A stretch of DNA of 64,000 nucleotides from CAZNNH01 sp964574335 (GCA_964574335.1 CAZNNH010000010.1:13899-77898); one strand, 5' to 3'; shown: positions 27,178 to 38,827, counted from the stretch's first letter. Program-made: numbers and translations. The notes: a model not told the origin generated them from the letters alone.

Positions 27178-27579
27178 ATGCCGACCGCCGGTCTCAGCTC
27201 CGACTTCTTCGCCGCCCACGCCAGCATCCTGGTCTTCCTGCTGGCCGCCGTAGGCTTCCTGGCCGGCGGCCTGATCGCCTGGTGGGTGCTGCGCCCGTCC
27301 CGCTTCAGCGAGGAAAAGAACACCACCTACGAGTGCGGCGAGAACCCCCAAGGCTCGGCCTGGATCCAGTTCAACATCCGCTTCTACGTGATCGCCCTCG
27401 TCTTCATCATCTTCGACGTCGAGGCGGTCTTCCTGCTCCCCTGGGCAGTGGTCTTCAAGAAGCTCGGCCTCTTCGCCTTCGTCGAGGGACTCGTCTTCAT
27501 CGCGATCCTGGTGGTGGCCCTCTGCTACGTCTGGCGCAAGGGGGACCTCGAGTGGGTTCGCGCCGAGGACCGCTCCTGA
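27178..27579 (+). CDS. nuoA: NADH-quinone oxidoreductase subunit A
   Basis: 133 aa, three TM helices (about 12-35, 67-90, 95-118). The matrix-side loop has the family signature YECGENPQGSAWIQFNIRFYVIALVFIIFDVEAVF. NuoA helps hold the quinone-site loops at the base of the membrane arm of complex I. GGAAGG precedes the ATG. First gene of nuoA-B-C-D-H-I-J-K, all tightly spaced. Confidence 0.96.
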   Translation: MPTAGLSSDFFAAHASILVFLLAAVGFLAGGLIAWWVLRPSRFSEEKNTTYECGENPQGSAWIQFNIRFYVIALVFIIFDVEAVFLLPWAVVFKKLGLFAFVEGLVFIAILVVALCYVWRKGDLEWVRAEDRS

Positions 27580-27586
27580 GGTGGGC

Positions 27587-28138
27587 ATGACCGAGATCCA
27601 AGGCGTCATCCAGAGCCGCTTCCCCGACAACCTGCTCTTCACCACCGTCGACAACGTCATTAACTGGGCGCGCAAGTCGAGCCTGTGGCCGATGACGTTC
27701 GGCCTGGCCTGCTGTGCCATCGAGATGATGGCGGCCGGCGGCACCCGCTACGACTGGGACAGGTTCGGGCTGATCCCGCGGGCCACCCCGCGCCAGAGCG
27801 ACCTGATGATCGTGGCCGGCACGGTGACCCTGAAGATGGCCACCCGGGTCAAGCGGCTCTACGAGCAGATGGCCGAGCCCAAGTACGTGATCTCCATGGG
27901 CTCCTGCGCCAACAACGGCGGCCCCTACTGGAAGCACGGCTACCACGTGCTGAAGGGGGTGGACGAGGTGATCCCGGTGGACGTCTACGTGCCGGGCTGC
28001 CCGCCACGGCCCGAGGCCCTGCTCTACGGGATCATGAAGCTGCAGGAGCTGATCCAGGAGGACAAGGTGCTCCGGCGCAGGGGGGCCACGGAGGGTAGCC
28101 TGGCGGGCGCCGCGACCGCGGCGGAGCGGGGCAAGTGA
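27587..28138 (+). CDS. nuoB: NADH-quinone oxidoreductase subunit B (first copy)
   Basis: 183 aa from the ATG at 27587; a GTG two codons earlier is also possible. It binds cluster N2, the last Fe-S centre before quinone. The adjacent cysteines in GLACCAIEMM, plus SMGSCANNGG and VPGCPPRPEALL, provide the four ligands. The gene is seven bases from nuoA's stop. A second, divergent NuoB is encoded at 34207, so the two are paralogues and not an assembly duplicate. Confidence 0.96.
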   Translation: MTEIQGVIQSRFPDNLLFTTVDNVINWARKSSLWPMTFGLACCAIEMMAAGGTRYDWDRFGLIPRATPRQSDLMIVAGTVTLKMATRVKRLYEQMAEPKYVISMGSCANNGGPYWKHGYHVLKGVDEVIPVDVYVPGCPPRPEALLYGIMKLQELIQEDKVLRRRGATEGSLAGAATAAERGK

Positions 28139-28151
28139 GGACCGGCGAGTG

Positions 28152-28733
28152 ATGGACCGCAAGGACATCGCCGACCGTCTCCTGGGCCGCTTCGGCGACA
28201 AGGTCTCGTGGGTCGAGGCCGCCGCCGGCGACCCCTGGTTGTTGGTGGACGCCGCCGCGATCCTCGAGGTGGCGGGCTTCGCCAAGGCCGAGCCCGAGCT
28301 CTTCTTCGACAACCTGATGTGCCTCTCGGCCGTGGACTACCCGAAGGACGACCCGCCCCGGCTCGAGGTGGTCTACCACCTGCTCTCCTACACCCACGGC
28401 CACAGCTTCGTGCTGAAGGCCCACCTGCCGCGGGAGGCTCCGGCCCTGCCGTCGGTCTCCGGCATCTGGCGGGTCGCCGACTGGCACGAGCGCGAGGCCT
28501 ACGACCTGTTCGGCATCCGCTTCGAGGGCCACCCCGACCTGCGCCGGATCCTGCTGCCCGACGACTGGACCGGACACCCGCTGCTGAAGGACTGGGAGGA
28601 CCCGGACTTCTACAACGGCATGCACGTCAAGCCCACCGAGCAGATGGCAGAGCGGGCCATGAAGGGCGAGGAGCTGGGGGTGGGGCCGTTCGACGAGACG
28701 CCGCCCAACCGCCACGGGGCAGGCGGGGAGTGA
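28152..28733 (+). CDS. nuoC: NADH-quinone oxidoreductase subunit C
   Basis: 193 aa, stand-alone NuoC (30-kDa subunit). The signature WHEREAYDLFGIRFEGHPDLRRILLPDDW (about 116-144) is intact. It packs against NuoD in the connecting module. The ATG at 28152 is used; GTG at 28149 is an equal alternative. In the second complex I set in this window NuoC is fused to NuoD. Confidence 0.95.
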   Translation: MDRKDIADRLLGRFGDKVSWVEAAAGDPWLLVDAAAILEVAGFAKAEPELFFDNLMCLSAVDYPKDDPPRLEVVYHLLSYTHGHSFVLKAHLPREAPALPSVSGIWRVADWHEREAYDLFGIRFEGHPDLRRILLPDDWTGHPLLKDWEDPDFYNGMHVKPTEQMAERAMKGEELGVGPFDETPPNRHGAGGE

Positions 28734-28738
28734 GCCGG

Positions 28739-29907
<1,169 letters not shown>

Positions 29908-29908
<1 letters not shown>

Positions 29909-31107
29909 TGGACTTCACCTTCGAGCTGATCAAGCGGATCTGGCCTGGCTTCGCCCACCAGCCGATGTGGCTGGTGGTGGGGCTGTCGGCTCTCGTCCCG
30001 GCGGCGGTGATTCTGATCTTCATGTCGCTCGGGCCGGTGCTCTACGTCTACGCCGAGCGGAAGATCTCGGGCTTCATGCAGGACCGGCTGGGACCGATGC
30101 GGGTGGGGCCCTACGGGTTGCTGCAGACCATCGCCGACACCGTCAAGCTGCTCTTCAAGGAGGCGATCTTCCCCAAGGGTGTCGACCGGCTGCTGTTCGT
30201 GCTGGCCCCCTGCCTGGTGGTGATCGGCGCCTTCATGTCCTTCGTGGTGGTCCCCTTCGGCTCACACCTGGTGACCGCCGACCTGAACGTGGGCCTCTTC
30301 TACGTGGCCGCCGTCTCCAGCCTGTCGGTGGTGGGCATGATCATGGCGGGCTGGGCCTCCAACAACAAGTACTCGCTGTTCGGGGCGATGCGCTCGGCGG
30401 CCCAGATCGTCTCCTACGAGATCCCGGCGGTGATGACGCTGCTGGTGGTGGTGATGATGGTGGGCAGCCTCTCGCTCCAGGAGATCGTGGCCGCCCAGGC
30501 GGGCGGGCTGCCATCCTGGTTCCTGTTCCGCTACTTCCCCATCATGCCGGTGGCGTTCCTGGTCTTCTTCACCGCCACCCTGGCCGAGTGTAACCGCACC
30601 CCCTTCGACATCCCCGAGGCGGAGAGCGAGCTGGTGGCCGGCTTCCACACTGAGTACAGCGGCTTCTTCTTCGCCATGTTCTTCCTGGCCGAGTACACCG
30701 AGATGTTCGTGGTCTCGGCGGTGGCGTCGGTGCTGTTCCTCGGCGGCTGGCAGAGCCCGTTCCCGTGGGAGTGGACGCAGCACGTCGGGCCGGTGGGCTT
30801 CGGGCCCTTCTGGCTGATCGCCAAGGCCTGGGGCCTGGTCTTCGTCCACATGTGGCTGCGCTGGACCCTCCCCCGCCTGCGCGTCGACCAGCTCATGCAC
30901 GTGGCCTGGAAGGTGCTGCTGCCGATCGCCCTCGGGCTGGTGGTTCTGGTGGGCGGCCTGACCGTGTGGGGCCCGACCGCCAACGGCTTCCCTTGGGACG
31001 GCTTGGTGGGCTGGCCGATCGTCCTGCTCCTCTTCGCCTACCTGGTCTTCAGCGCGATCGCCGCCTGGCGCTGGCGGTCGCGCCGGCCGCAGGAGCTTCT
31101 GCCATGA
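29908..31107 (+). CDS. nuoH: NADH-quinone oxidoreductase subunit H
   Basis: 399 aa, about nine TM helices. It forms the quinone chamber and first proton path. YAERKISGFMQDRLGPMRVGPYGLLQTIADTVKLLFKE is the classical N-terminal signature, and AECNRTPFDIPEAESELVAGFHTEYSGFFFAMFFLAEY holds the conserved acidic loop facing the quinone. Overlaps nuoD (TAATG) and nuoI (ATGA), so the three are translationally coupled. Confidence 0.96.
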
Positions 31108-31634
31108 GGCGCTGGCTACGGGACCTGTGGGACGGCGTCTACACGGTGCTTCAGGGGATGCGCATCACCTGGCGGCACCTGTTCACGTTCTCGGCCACCC
31201 TGCAGTACCCCGAGGTGCGCTGGACGCTCCCCCCGAAGAGCCGGATGCGCCTGTTCATGAAGTTCGAGGACTGCATCGGGTGCGGCCAGTGCGCTCGGGC
31301 CTGCCCGGTCAACTGCATCACCATCGAGACCGAGAAGCGCCCCAAGGAATCCCAGCCCTGGTTCGCCTCCAACGGCCAGCCGATCCGCCTCGACGTGAAG
31401 GTCTTCGACATCGACATGTCGCTGTGCTGCTACTGCAACCTGTGCACGTACCCGTGCCCCACCGAATGCCTCTATATGACCACGGAGTACGAGTTCGCCA
31501 CCACCGACATCCGCAACCACCTCTACCATTTCGCCAAGCCGAACGCCACGTTCCTGACCGAGAAGCCGGCTCCCAAGCCGCCCGCGGGGGCCCCGCCGTC
31601 GCCCACCCCGGCGCCGGCGCCGGCCGAGGGCTAA
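31104..31634 (+). CDS. nuoI: NADH-quinone oxidoreductase subunit I (first copy)
   Basis: 176 aa. Two 4Fe-4S motifs of the CxxCxxCxxxCP type, CIGCGQCARACPV and CCYCNLCTYPCPT, bind clusters N6a and N6b, which pass electrons to NuoB. A Pro/Ala-rich tail (after about 150) is extra. The ATG overlaps the nuoH stop (ATGA). A second NuoI is encoded at 38233. Confidence 0.95.
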   Translation: MRRWLRDLWDGVYTVLQGMRITWRHLFTFSATLQYPEVRWTLPPKSRMRLFMKFEDCIGCGQCARACPVNCITIETEKRPKESQPWFASNGQPIRLDVKVFDIDMSLCCYCNLCTYPCPTECLYMTTEYEFATTDIRNHLYHFAKPNATFLTEKPAPKPPAGAPPSPTPAPAPAEG

Positions 31635-31638
31635 CCCG

Positions 31639-32139
31639 ATGACGACCGAGGCCATCATCTTCTACGCCTTCGCCATCGGGACGGTTGGCGCGGCCGCCGT
31701 GGTGGTGCTGGCGCGCAGCCTGATCTACAGCGCCTTCGCCCTGCTGTTCACCTTCTGCGGCGTGGCCGGCCTCTACGTGATGCTGGGCGCGGATTTCCTG
31801 GCCGCCACCCAGCTCCTGATCTACGTGGGCGGCATCCTGGTGCTGCTGCTGTTCGGCGTGATGCTGACCCACAAGCTCTACGACCTGGACCTGCGCACCG
31901 GCGTGACCCAGTTCTTGCCCAGCGTCGCCGTGGCAATCGGGGTCTTCGTGGTCCTCGCCGCCACCGCCGTGCGCACCGACTGGGCGGTGGCCGACGGTCG
32001 GCTCCCGGCCCCCGCCACCGAGGCGATCGGCAAGCTGTTCCTGGGGCGCTACCTGCTCCCCTTCGAGGCCGCCTCGGTGCTGCTGCTGGTGGCCCTGATC
32101 GGGGCCGCCATGATCGTCAGGCGGAAGAAGGACGCGTGA
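31639..32139 (+). CDS. nuoJ: NADH-quinone oxidoreductase subunit J
   Basis: 166 aa, five TM helices. TM3 carries the conserved pi-bulge region ATQLLIYVGGILVLLLFGVML. It is part of the proton-translocating membrane arm, next to nuoK. It starts four bases after nuoI's stop. Confidence 0.94.
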   Translation: MTTEAIIFYAFAIGTVGAAAVVVLARSLIYSAFALLFTFCGVAGLYVMLGADFLAATQLLIYVGGILVLLLFGVMLTHKLYDLDLRTGVTQFLPSVAVAIGVFVVLAATAVRTDWAVADGRLPAPATEAIGKLFLGRYLLPFEAASVLLLVALIGAAMIVRRKKDA

Positions 32140-32146
32140 GGAGACG

Positions 32147-32452
32147 ATGATCACGCTGCAACACTACCTGGTCGTCTCGGCGGCCCTGTTCTCCCTCGGG
32201 ATCCTCGGCGTGCTGACCCGCCGCAACGCAGTGAACGTGCTGATGGGGATCGAGCTGATCCTGAACTCCGCCAACATCAACCTGGTGGCCTTCTCCCGCT
32301 ATGGGGTAGGAACCCTGGACGGGCAGATGTTCGCGATCTTCGTGATCGTCGTCGCCGCCGCCGAGGTGGCCGTGGCCCTGGCCATCGTCCTCACCCTCTA
32401 CCGCCTGCGCCGGACCCCGAACCTGGACGAGGCGGACATGCTCCGCGGATGA
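32147..32452 (+). CDS. nuoK: NADH-quinone oxidoreductase subunit K
   Basis: 101 aa, three TM helices. GIELILNSANINLV and FVIVVAAAEVAVALAIVL carry the two membrane glutamates needed for proton transfer. AGGAG precedes the ATG. The usual next genes, nuoL and nuoM, are missing; a 130-base spacer with a palindromic repeat element follows, and then nuoN. Confidence 0.96.
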   Translation: MITLQHYLVVSAALFSLGILGVLTRRNAVNVLMGIELILNSANINLVAFSRYGVGTLDGQMFAIFVIVVAAAEVAVALAIVLTLYRLRRTPNLDEADMLRG

Positions 32453-32466
32453 GCTTTGATGCGGTC

Positions 32467-32550
32467 GGGGACATGACCGGATTCCGAGCTCTCCTTTCGG
32501 GGAATCCGGATCGTGTCCCCCGAAAGCCGGGGAATCCGGATCGTGTCCCC
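32467..32550. repeat. REPIN-like palindromic element between nuoK and nuoN
   Basis: A 54-bp hairpin (32467-32520) with GGGG...CCCC ends. Left arm ACATGACCGGATTCC and right arm GGAATCCGGATCGTGT are near-perfect reverse complements separated by a 15-base loop. The right arm with its GGGG/CCCC borders is repeated directly at 32529-32550. The same element family occupies 41452-41858. It stands where nuoL-nuoM would be expected. Confidence 0.85.
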
Positions 32551-32582
32551 GAGACGGGGACGAACGGAGGAGCGGTTAGCTG

Positions 32583-34076
32583 ATGTCGCAGGTTCTCGAG
32601 AGCAGTCGGTCGTTCCTGCCGGAGCTGCTGCTGGTGGCGGGACTGCTGCTGGTGGTGCTGGTCGACGCCAGTGGCGTGCGGGGACGGCACGCCGTCACCC
32701 GGTGGCTGACGCTTCTGAGCCTGCTGCTGTCGTTCGTCCTCTGCCTGCGCCCCTCGGGACCGACCCGCGAGATCTGGAGCGGGATGCTGGTGCACGATCC
32801 GGTCGCCGTCTTCTTCAAGGCGCTCCTGATCCTGGCCGCGTTGCTGGTGGTCCTGATGTTCACCTTCGAGAGCTCGCGCGAGCTCCGGGGTCTGGGACCG
32901 GGGGAGTTCCACGCCCTGATGCTGGCGGTGACGGTCTCCTGCCTGATGCTGGCGGCGGCCAACGACCTGGCCATGATCTACCTGGCCCTGGAGATGGTCT
33001 CGATCGGCTCCTACGTCCTGGTCGCCTACCTGAAAGGGGACCGCCTCTCCAACGAGGCCTCGCTCAAGTACATCCTGTTCGGGGCGGTGTCGACCGGCGG
33101 CATGCTGTACGGCCTCTCGCTGCTGTACGGCGTCACCGGTACCACGGCGCTTCCCGAGATCCGCGACTATCTGGCCGCGGGGGTGGCCGGCCCGACCTGG
33201 ACCACGGTCTATCTGGCGGCCCTCCTGGTTTTCGCCGGCTTCGGCTTCAAGACCGCGACCGTTCCCTTCCACTTCTGGTGCCCGGACGTCTACCAGGGGG
33301 CCCCCACCCCGGTCACGGCCTACCTCTCGGTGGCCCCCAAGGCGGCGGGCTTCGCGGTGATGCTGCGCTTCTTCTCGAGCGGAATGTCCTTCGACAGCGG
33401 GGTGACCGAAGGGCTCTCGGCGGTGACCGGCTGGCCACAGATGCTGATGGTCCTCTCGGTCGCCACCATGACGGTGGGCAACATCGCGGCCCTGACCCAG
33501 ACCAACATGAAGCGGCTGCTCGCCTACTCGTCCATCGCCCACGCCGGCTACATCATGATGGGGGTGGTGGCCCTCTCCGAGAACGGCACCCGGGCCCTGA
33601 TGATCTACCTGCTGGCCTACCTGGTGATGAACCTGGGCGCCTTCCTGGTGGTCACGTTGGTCCACGCCCAGGACGGGACCTTCGACCTGCGCGACTACCC
33701 GGGGCTGTACCGGCGAGCGCCGCTGCTGACCATCGCGATGTCGATCTTCATGCTCTCGCTGATCGGGATCCCCCCGTTCGTGGGCTTCCTGGGGAAGCTC
33801 TACGTGTTCGGGGCCATCGTCGAGAAGGGGCCGGGCCTCTACTGGTACGCGTTGGTGGGCGCGATCAACGCGGCGGTGGCCGCCTTCTACTACGCCCGGG
33901 TCCTCAAGACCATGATCATCGACGAGGGCAACGAGGACAAGCCTCCCATGCGGCTCCGCCGGCTGGACCTTCTCTGGGTGCTGCTGCTGGCCGCCGCCAA
34001 CACCCTCCCGCTGTTCGCCTGGAGCGTGATCCACGGCTGGGTGGCCGGCTCGGCCTTGCTCTACGCCCGCATGTGA
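32583..34076 (+). CDS. nuoN: NADH-quinone oxidoreductase subunit N
   Basis: 497 aa, about 14 TM helices, antiporter-like. TM5 glutamate in YLALEMVSIGSYVLVAYLK, TM7 lysine in GFGFKTATVPFHFWCPDVYQGAPTPVTAYLSVAPKAAGFA, and TM8 NMKRLLAYSSIAHAGYIMMG form the proton half-channels. NuoN should sit between NuoK and NuoM. Here it is the only Mrp-type subunit in the window. GGAGGAG lies ten bases before the ATG. Confidence 0.95.
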   Translation: MSQVLESSRSFLPELLLVAGLLLVVLVDASGVRGRHAVTRWLTLLSLLLSFVLCLRPSGPTREIWSGMLVHDPVAVFFKALLILAALLVVLMFTFESSRELRGLGPGEFHALMLAVTVSCLMLAAANDLAMIYLALEMVSIGSYVLVAYLKGDRLSNEASLKYILFGAVSTGGMLYGLSLLYGVTGTTALPEIRDYLAAGVAGPTWTTVYLAALLVFAGFGFKTATVPFHFWCPDVYQGAPTPVTAYLSVAPKAAGFAVMLRFFSSGMSFDSGVTEGLSAVTGWPQMLMVLSVATMTVGNIAALTQTNMKRLLAYSSIAHAGYIMMGVVALSENGTRALMIYLLAYLVMNLGAFLVVTLVHAQDGTFDLRDYPGLYRRAPLLTIAMSIFMLSLIGIPPFVGFLGKLYVFGAIVEKGPGLYWYALVGAINAAVAAFYYARVLKTMIIDEGNEDKPPMRLRRLDLLWVLLLAAANTLPLFAWSVIHGWVAGSALLYARM

Positions 34077-34206
34077 GGCGGGCCGACGGCGGCGGTCTGA
34101 TGCGTTATGATCAAGAGCAACCCCGCCCCGAAGCCCCCTGTCGGCGGGCGGCGCGCCCGCGCGGGGTGGGGCATCCCCAGCGCGGGGTAGCAAGAGGCTC
34201 GGTCTG

Positions 34207-34873
<667 letters not shown>

Positions 34874-34881
<8 letters not shown>

Positions 34882-36583
34882 CGCCACCGCCCCCACCACG
34901 ATCTCCGCGCTCGATCGTCCCGCCGCCTCGCGGCTCAAGGAGCGGCTGGGCTCCGGCTTCGTGACCGCCTCGGAGTTCCGCGGCGATCTGGCCATCACCG
35001 TGACGCCGGCCGCCTGGGTCGAGGCGGCCCGGCTGCTGCGGGACGACCCCGACCTCGACTTCAAGCTCTTCCTCGACCTGTGCGGGGTCGACCACCTGGA
35101 TCGGGAGGGCCACGAGACGCGCTACGAGGTGGTGCTCCACGCCTACTCGGTGTCGAAGCGCCACCACGTCCGGCTCAAGACCGGCCTTCCCGAGGAGGCC
35201 CCCAGGCTCGCCACCCTGACCGGCGTCTACAAGGGCGCCAACTGGTTCGAGCGCGAGGCGTGGGACCTCTACGGCATCGTCTTCGAGGGGCACCCCAAGC
35301 TGACCCGGCTGCTGACCCACAAGGACTTCGTGGGCCACCCGATGCGCAAGGACTATCCCACCGCGATGCGGCACGTCCTCAAGGAGCCGCTGCAGTACCT
35401 GCTGGACGTCCCCGAGGGCCAGGAGGGCCTGATCGTCAACATCGGGCCGTCGCACCCGGCGATGCACGGGGCGTTCCGGGTCCAGGCGTTGATGGACGGC
35501 GAGACGATCCAAGACGCCGAGGCCGAGCTCGGCTACATGCACCGCAACTTCGAGAAGATGGCCGAGAGCCGGACCTACTGGCAGGTGATCCCCTACACCG
35601 ACCGGCTCAACTACTGCTCGTCGTTCATGAACGGCCACGGCTGGGCGCTGGCGGTGGAGAAGCTGCTCGGCATCCAGGCGCCGCCGCGGGCCGAGGCGGT
35701 GCGGGTGATCCTCTCCGAGCTCTCGCGCATCATGGACCACATCGTCTGCGTGAGCGCGAACCTGGTGGACCTCGGCGCCATCACCCCCTTCTTCGTGATG
35801 TTCCGGGCTCGGGAGGACATCTACGACCTTCTCGAGGCCTGCTGCGGGGCCCGCCTCACCGTCTCCTACGTCCGGATCGGCGGCCTGGCCCAGGACGTCC
35901 CCGAGGACTTCGTGGCGCGCTGCCACCGGGTGCTGGCCAGCGTCCGCGAGGCCCTGAGGCAGGGGCACCAGCTCCTCACCCGAAACGTCATCTTCGTGCG
36001 GCGCTTCCGCGACGTCGGCACCCTCGGCGCCGACGACGCCCTCTCCTACGGCTGGGTGGGCCCCTGCTTGCGCGGCTCCGGCGTCGCCTACGACATCCGC
36101 AAGGACCACCCCTACTCGGGCTACGAGCAGTACGACTTCGACGTGCCGGTGGGCACGGTCGGCGACTGCTACGACCGCTACCTGGTGCGGATGGAGGAGA
36201 TCCAGCAGAGCTGCCGGATCATCGAGCAGGCCCTGGCCAAGCTGCCGGATGGACCCGTCATCGTCGACGACAAGAAGGTGGCGCTGCCCCCCAAGTCGGC
36301 GGTGTACGGCAACATCGAAGCCCTCATGAACCACTTCAAGCTGGTCTACGAGGGGATCCTGCCGCCCCCCGGCGAGGTCTACGGCTACACCGAGGCGGCC
36401 AACGGCGAGCTCGGCTTCTACATCGTCAGCGATGGTCGCAAGCACCCGTGGCGGGTGAAGGTCCGCCCGCCATGCTTCAACATCTACCAGGCGTTCCCGC
36501 AGATGATCAAGGGGGCGCTCCTGGCCGACGTGATGGCGATCATCGGGGGGCTCAACATCATCGCCGGGGAGCTCGACCGCTGA
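34874..36583 (+). CDS. nuoCD: Fused NADH-quinone oxidoreductase subunits C and D
   Basis: 569 aa. The NuoC domain (about 1-170, with WFEREAWDLYGIVFEGHPKLTRLLTH) is fused to a NuoD domain (about 185-569). The NuoD part has GPSHPAMHGAFRV with the quinone-site His, and DRLNYCSSFMNGHGWALAVEKLLG with the site Tyr. NiFe-hydrogenase CxxC motifs are absent. The first set in this window has separate NuoC and NuoD, so this comes from a different complex I lineage. Start at 34874, inside the end of nuoB2. Confidence 0.93.
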
Positions 36584-36629
36584 TGGCCGAACGGACGGGC
36601 GCCGCGCGGGCCTAGGGAAACACGAAGCC

Positions 36630-38228
36630 ATGCCCAAGTGCACCATCAACGGGACCGAGATCGAGGTGGCCCCCGGGACCACGGTGATGCAGGCGGCCGA
36701 CTCGCTCGGCATCCACATCCCCCACTTCTGCTACCACAAGGACCTGGCGGTGGACGGCAACTGCCGGATGTGCCTGGTCGAGATCGAGAAGATGCCGAAG
36801 CTGCAGATCGCCTGCAACACGGTGGTCAGCGACGGCATGGTGGTGCGCACCGACAGCGAGAAGGCCAAGGAGGCCCACCGCACCACCCTCGAGTTCCTGC
36901 TCAGCAACCACCCGATCGACTGCCCGGTCTGCGACCAGGCCGGCGAGTGCTACCTTCAGGACCAGTACATGCAGCACGGCCTGCACGACTCGCAGGTCGA
37001 GCTGGAGGAGAAGATCCGCAAGCGCAAGGTGGTGGACCTGGGCCCGATCATGCTCGACGCGGAGCGCTGCGTTCTCTGCTCCCGCTGCCTGCGCTTCGAG
37101 CGGGAGGTCACCGGCACCAACAGCCTGGAGTTCAGAAACCGCGGCGGCGTCACTCAGATCGCCAGCTTCGAGGACCGGCCGATCGCCCACCATTACGCCG
37201 GCAACCTGGCCGACGTCTGCCCGGTGGGGGCCCTGCTCTCCCACGACTTCCGCTTCAAGATGCGGGTCTGGTTCCTGGAGTCGACCCCGTCGGTGTGCCC
37301 GGGCTGCTCCACCGGCTGCAACATCTTCATCGACCACCGCGACGGTCAGGCATACCGCCTGCGGCCGCGGCGAAACGCCGAGGTCAACCGGTCCTGGACC
37401 TGCGACCCCGGTCGCAGCCTGTACCGGGACCTGACCCGCCCCTCACGGCTGGCAGCCGCTCTGGCGCGAGCTTCGGCCTCGGGCGCGCTCGAGGAGGTGG
37501 CGCTTCCAGCCGCCCTCGACCGGATCGCGTCCGCCCTGCGGGAGGCCGGGCCGCGCTCTGCCTTTCTCGCCTCGCCGCAGGCCAGCAACGAGGAGCTGTA
37601 CGCCTTCCGGCTCCTGGCCGAGGCTTGCGGGGGACGGCTGGACTTCCGTGTCGGCGACCCGCAGGCGAGGGTCCGGGCGCGGGAAGACGAGGTGCTGCAG
37701 CGCCTGGACAAGAACCCCAACACCCAGGGCTGCCTCGACCTGGAGATGGGCCGCTCGGACCTGGAAGAGATCCTGGCGGCCTGCCGCGAAGGAGCCATCG
37801 ACGTGCTGCTGCTGCAGGGCCCGGAGCTGCTGCGCCAGAAGGGCGCCGGTGAGGCGCTCGCCAAGGTAGGCCTGGTGGCCGTGATGGCGAGCCACTCCGG
37901 CCCCGAGCTGGAGCGGGCCCAGGTGGTGCTGCCGACCGCCATGTGGGCCGAGACCGACGGCACCTTCACCAACTACGCGCGGCGGGTCCAGCGCTTCCGC
38001 CGGGCCTTTGCGGCCCCGGGGGACGCCCGGTCGCGGCTCGAGCTGGTGGCGGAGCTGGGGCGCCGGCTGGAACGGCCTCCGGCTCCGAGCTCGGCGCGTG
38101 AGCTGTTCGTGGAGCTGGCCGCCGCGGTCCCCGACTACCAGGGCCTCAGCCACCAGTCGCTGGGCGGCGCCGGCCGGGCGCTGCCGCTTCAGCCGGCCCC
38201 TGAGCCGGCCCTCAAACCACGGAGCTAG
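36630..38228 (+). CDS. nuoG: NADH-quinone oxidoreductase subunit G
   Basis: 532 aa. Order: 2Fe-2S domain (FCYHKDLAVDGNCRMCLVEI), His-Cys3 4Fe-4S motif (HPIDCPVCDQAGEC), a further 4Fe-4S set (CVLCSRCLRFERE ... CPVGALL), and the N7-type motif C-x2-C-x3-C-x27-C (CPGCSTGCN ... WTCDPG), with exactly 27 residues in the last gap. A molybdopterin-fold remnant follows but is short (about 230 residues). NuoG normally receives electrons from NuoEF. nuoE and nuoF are absent here, so the donor is unclear; ferredoxin is one possibility. Confidence 0.92.
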   Translation: MPKCTINGTEIEVAPGTTVMQAADSLGIHIPHFCYHKDLAVDGNCRMCLVEIEKMPKLQIACNTVVSDGMVVRTDSEKAKEAHRTTLEFLLSNHPIDCPVCDQAGECYLQDQYMQHGLHDSQVELEEKIRKRKVVDLGPIMLDAERCVLCSRCLRFEREVTGTNSLEFRNRGGVTQIASFEDRPIAHHYAGNLADVCPVGALLSHDFRFKMRVWFLESTPSVCPGCSTGCNIFIDHRDGQAYRLRPRRNAEVNRSWTCDPGRSLYRDLTRPSRLAAALARASASGALEEVALPAALDRIASALREAGPRSAFLASPQASNEELYAFRLLAEACGGRLDFRVGDPQARVRAREDEVLQRLDKNPNTQGCLDLEMGRSDLEEILAACREGAIDVLLLQGPELLRQKGAGEALAKVGLVAVMASHSGPELERAQVVLPTAMWAETDGTFTNYARRVQRFRRAFAAPGDARSRLELVAELGRRLERPPAPSSARELFVELAAAVPDYQGLSHQSLGGAGRALPLQPAPEPALKPRS

Positions 38229-38232
38229 CGCC

Positions 38233-38820
38233 ATGGCTGCCCGCGTCGTGACCGTCGACCGCAACCTGCCCACCGGCGTGCTGCCCATCCTGCAGGGGCT
38301 CTGGCTGACGCTACAGAACTTCGTACGGACCCTGTTCCTGAGGCAGGCGGCGACGATCCAGTTCCCGGAGCAGAAGCGCGTCCATTCGGCCCGCTACCGC
38401 GGGATCCACATCCTCACCCAGCGCGAGGACGGCACGCCCAAGTGCGTGGCGTGCTACATGTGCGCCACCGCCTGCCCCGCCGAGTGCATCTACATCGAGG
38501 CCGGCGAGCGCCCGGAGAAGCAGATCGAGAAGTACCCCACCCGGTTCGAGATCGACCTGTTGCGCTGCGTCTACTGCGGGTTCTGCGTGGACGCCTGCCC
38601 CGAGGAAGCGATCCTGATGAGCCGGGAGAACGATCTGGTGGGCACCTCGCGCGCCGAGCTGATCATCGACCGCGATCGGCTGATGGACCGGGCCAAGCTG
38701 GTCGAGCACGGCCCCGGCTATCGCCCCGACGACCACGACGTGCGGCGGCCGGTGCGGATCGCCGCTCTTCTCCGGCTCGAGAAGGAGCACGGGATCGTCC
38801 CGGGGATGCCGGGGCGCTGA
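38233..38820 (+). CDS. nuoI: Second NADH-quinone oxidoreductase subunit I
   Basis: 195 aa. Two CxxCxxCxxxCP motifs (CVACYMCATACPAEC and CVYCGFCVDACPEEA) bind 4Fe-4S clusters N6a/N6b. Longer than the first NuoI and lacking its Pro/Ala tail. The N-terminus is amphipathic (LPILQGLWLTLQNFVRTLFL) and can dock on the membrane. It follows nuoG after four bases; GGAG lies nine bases before the ATG. Last recognisable complex I gene of the second set. Confidence 0.93.
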   Translation: MAARVVTVDRNLPTGVLPILQGLWLTLQNFVRTLFLRQAATIQFPEQKRVHSARYRGIHILTQREDGTPKCVACYMCATACPAECIYIEAGERPEKQIEKYPTRFEIDLLRCVYCGFCVDACPEEAILMSRENDLVGTSRAELIIDRDRLMDRAKLVEHGPGYRPDDHDVRRPVRIAALLRLEKEHGIVPGMPGR

Positions 38821-38827
38821 GGACGCC

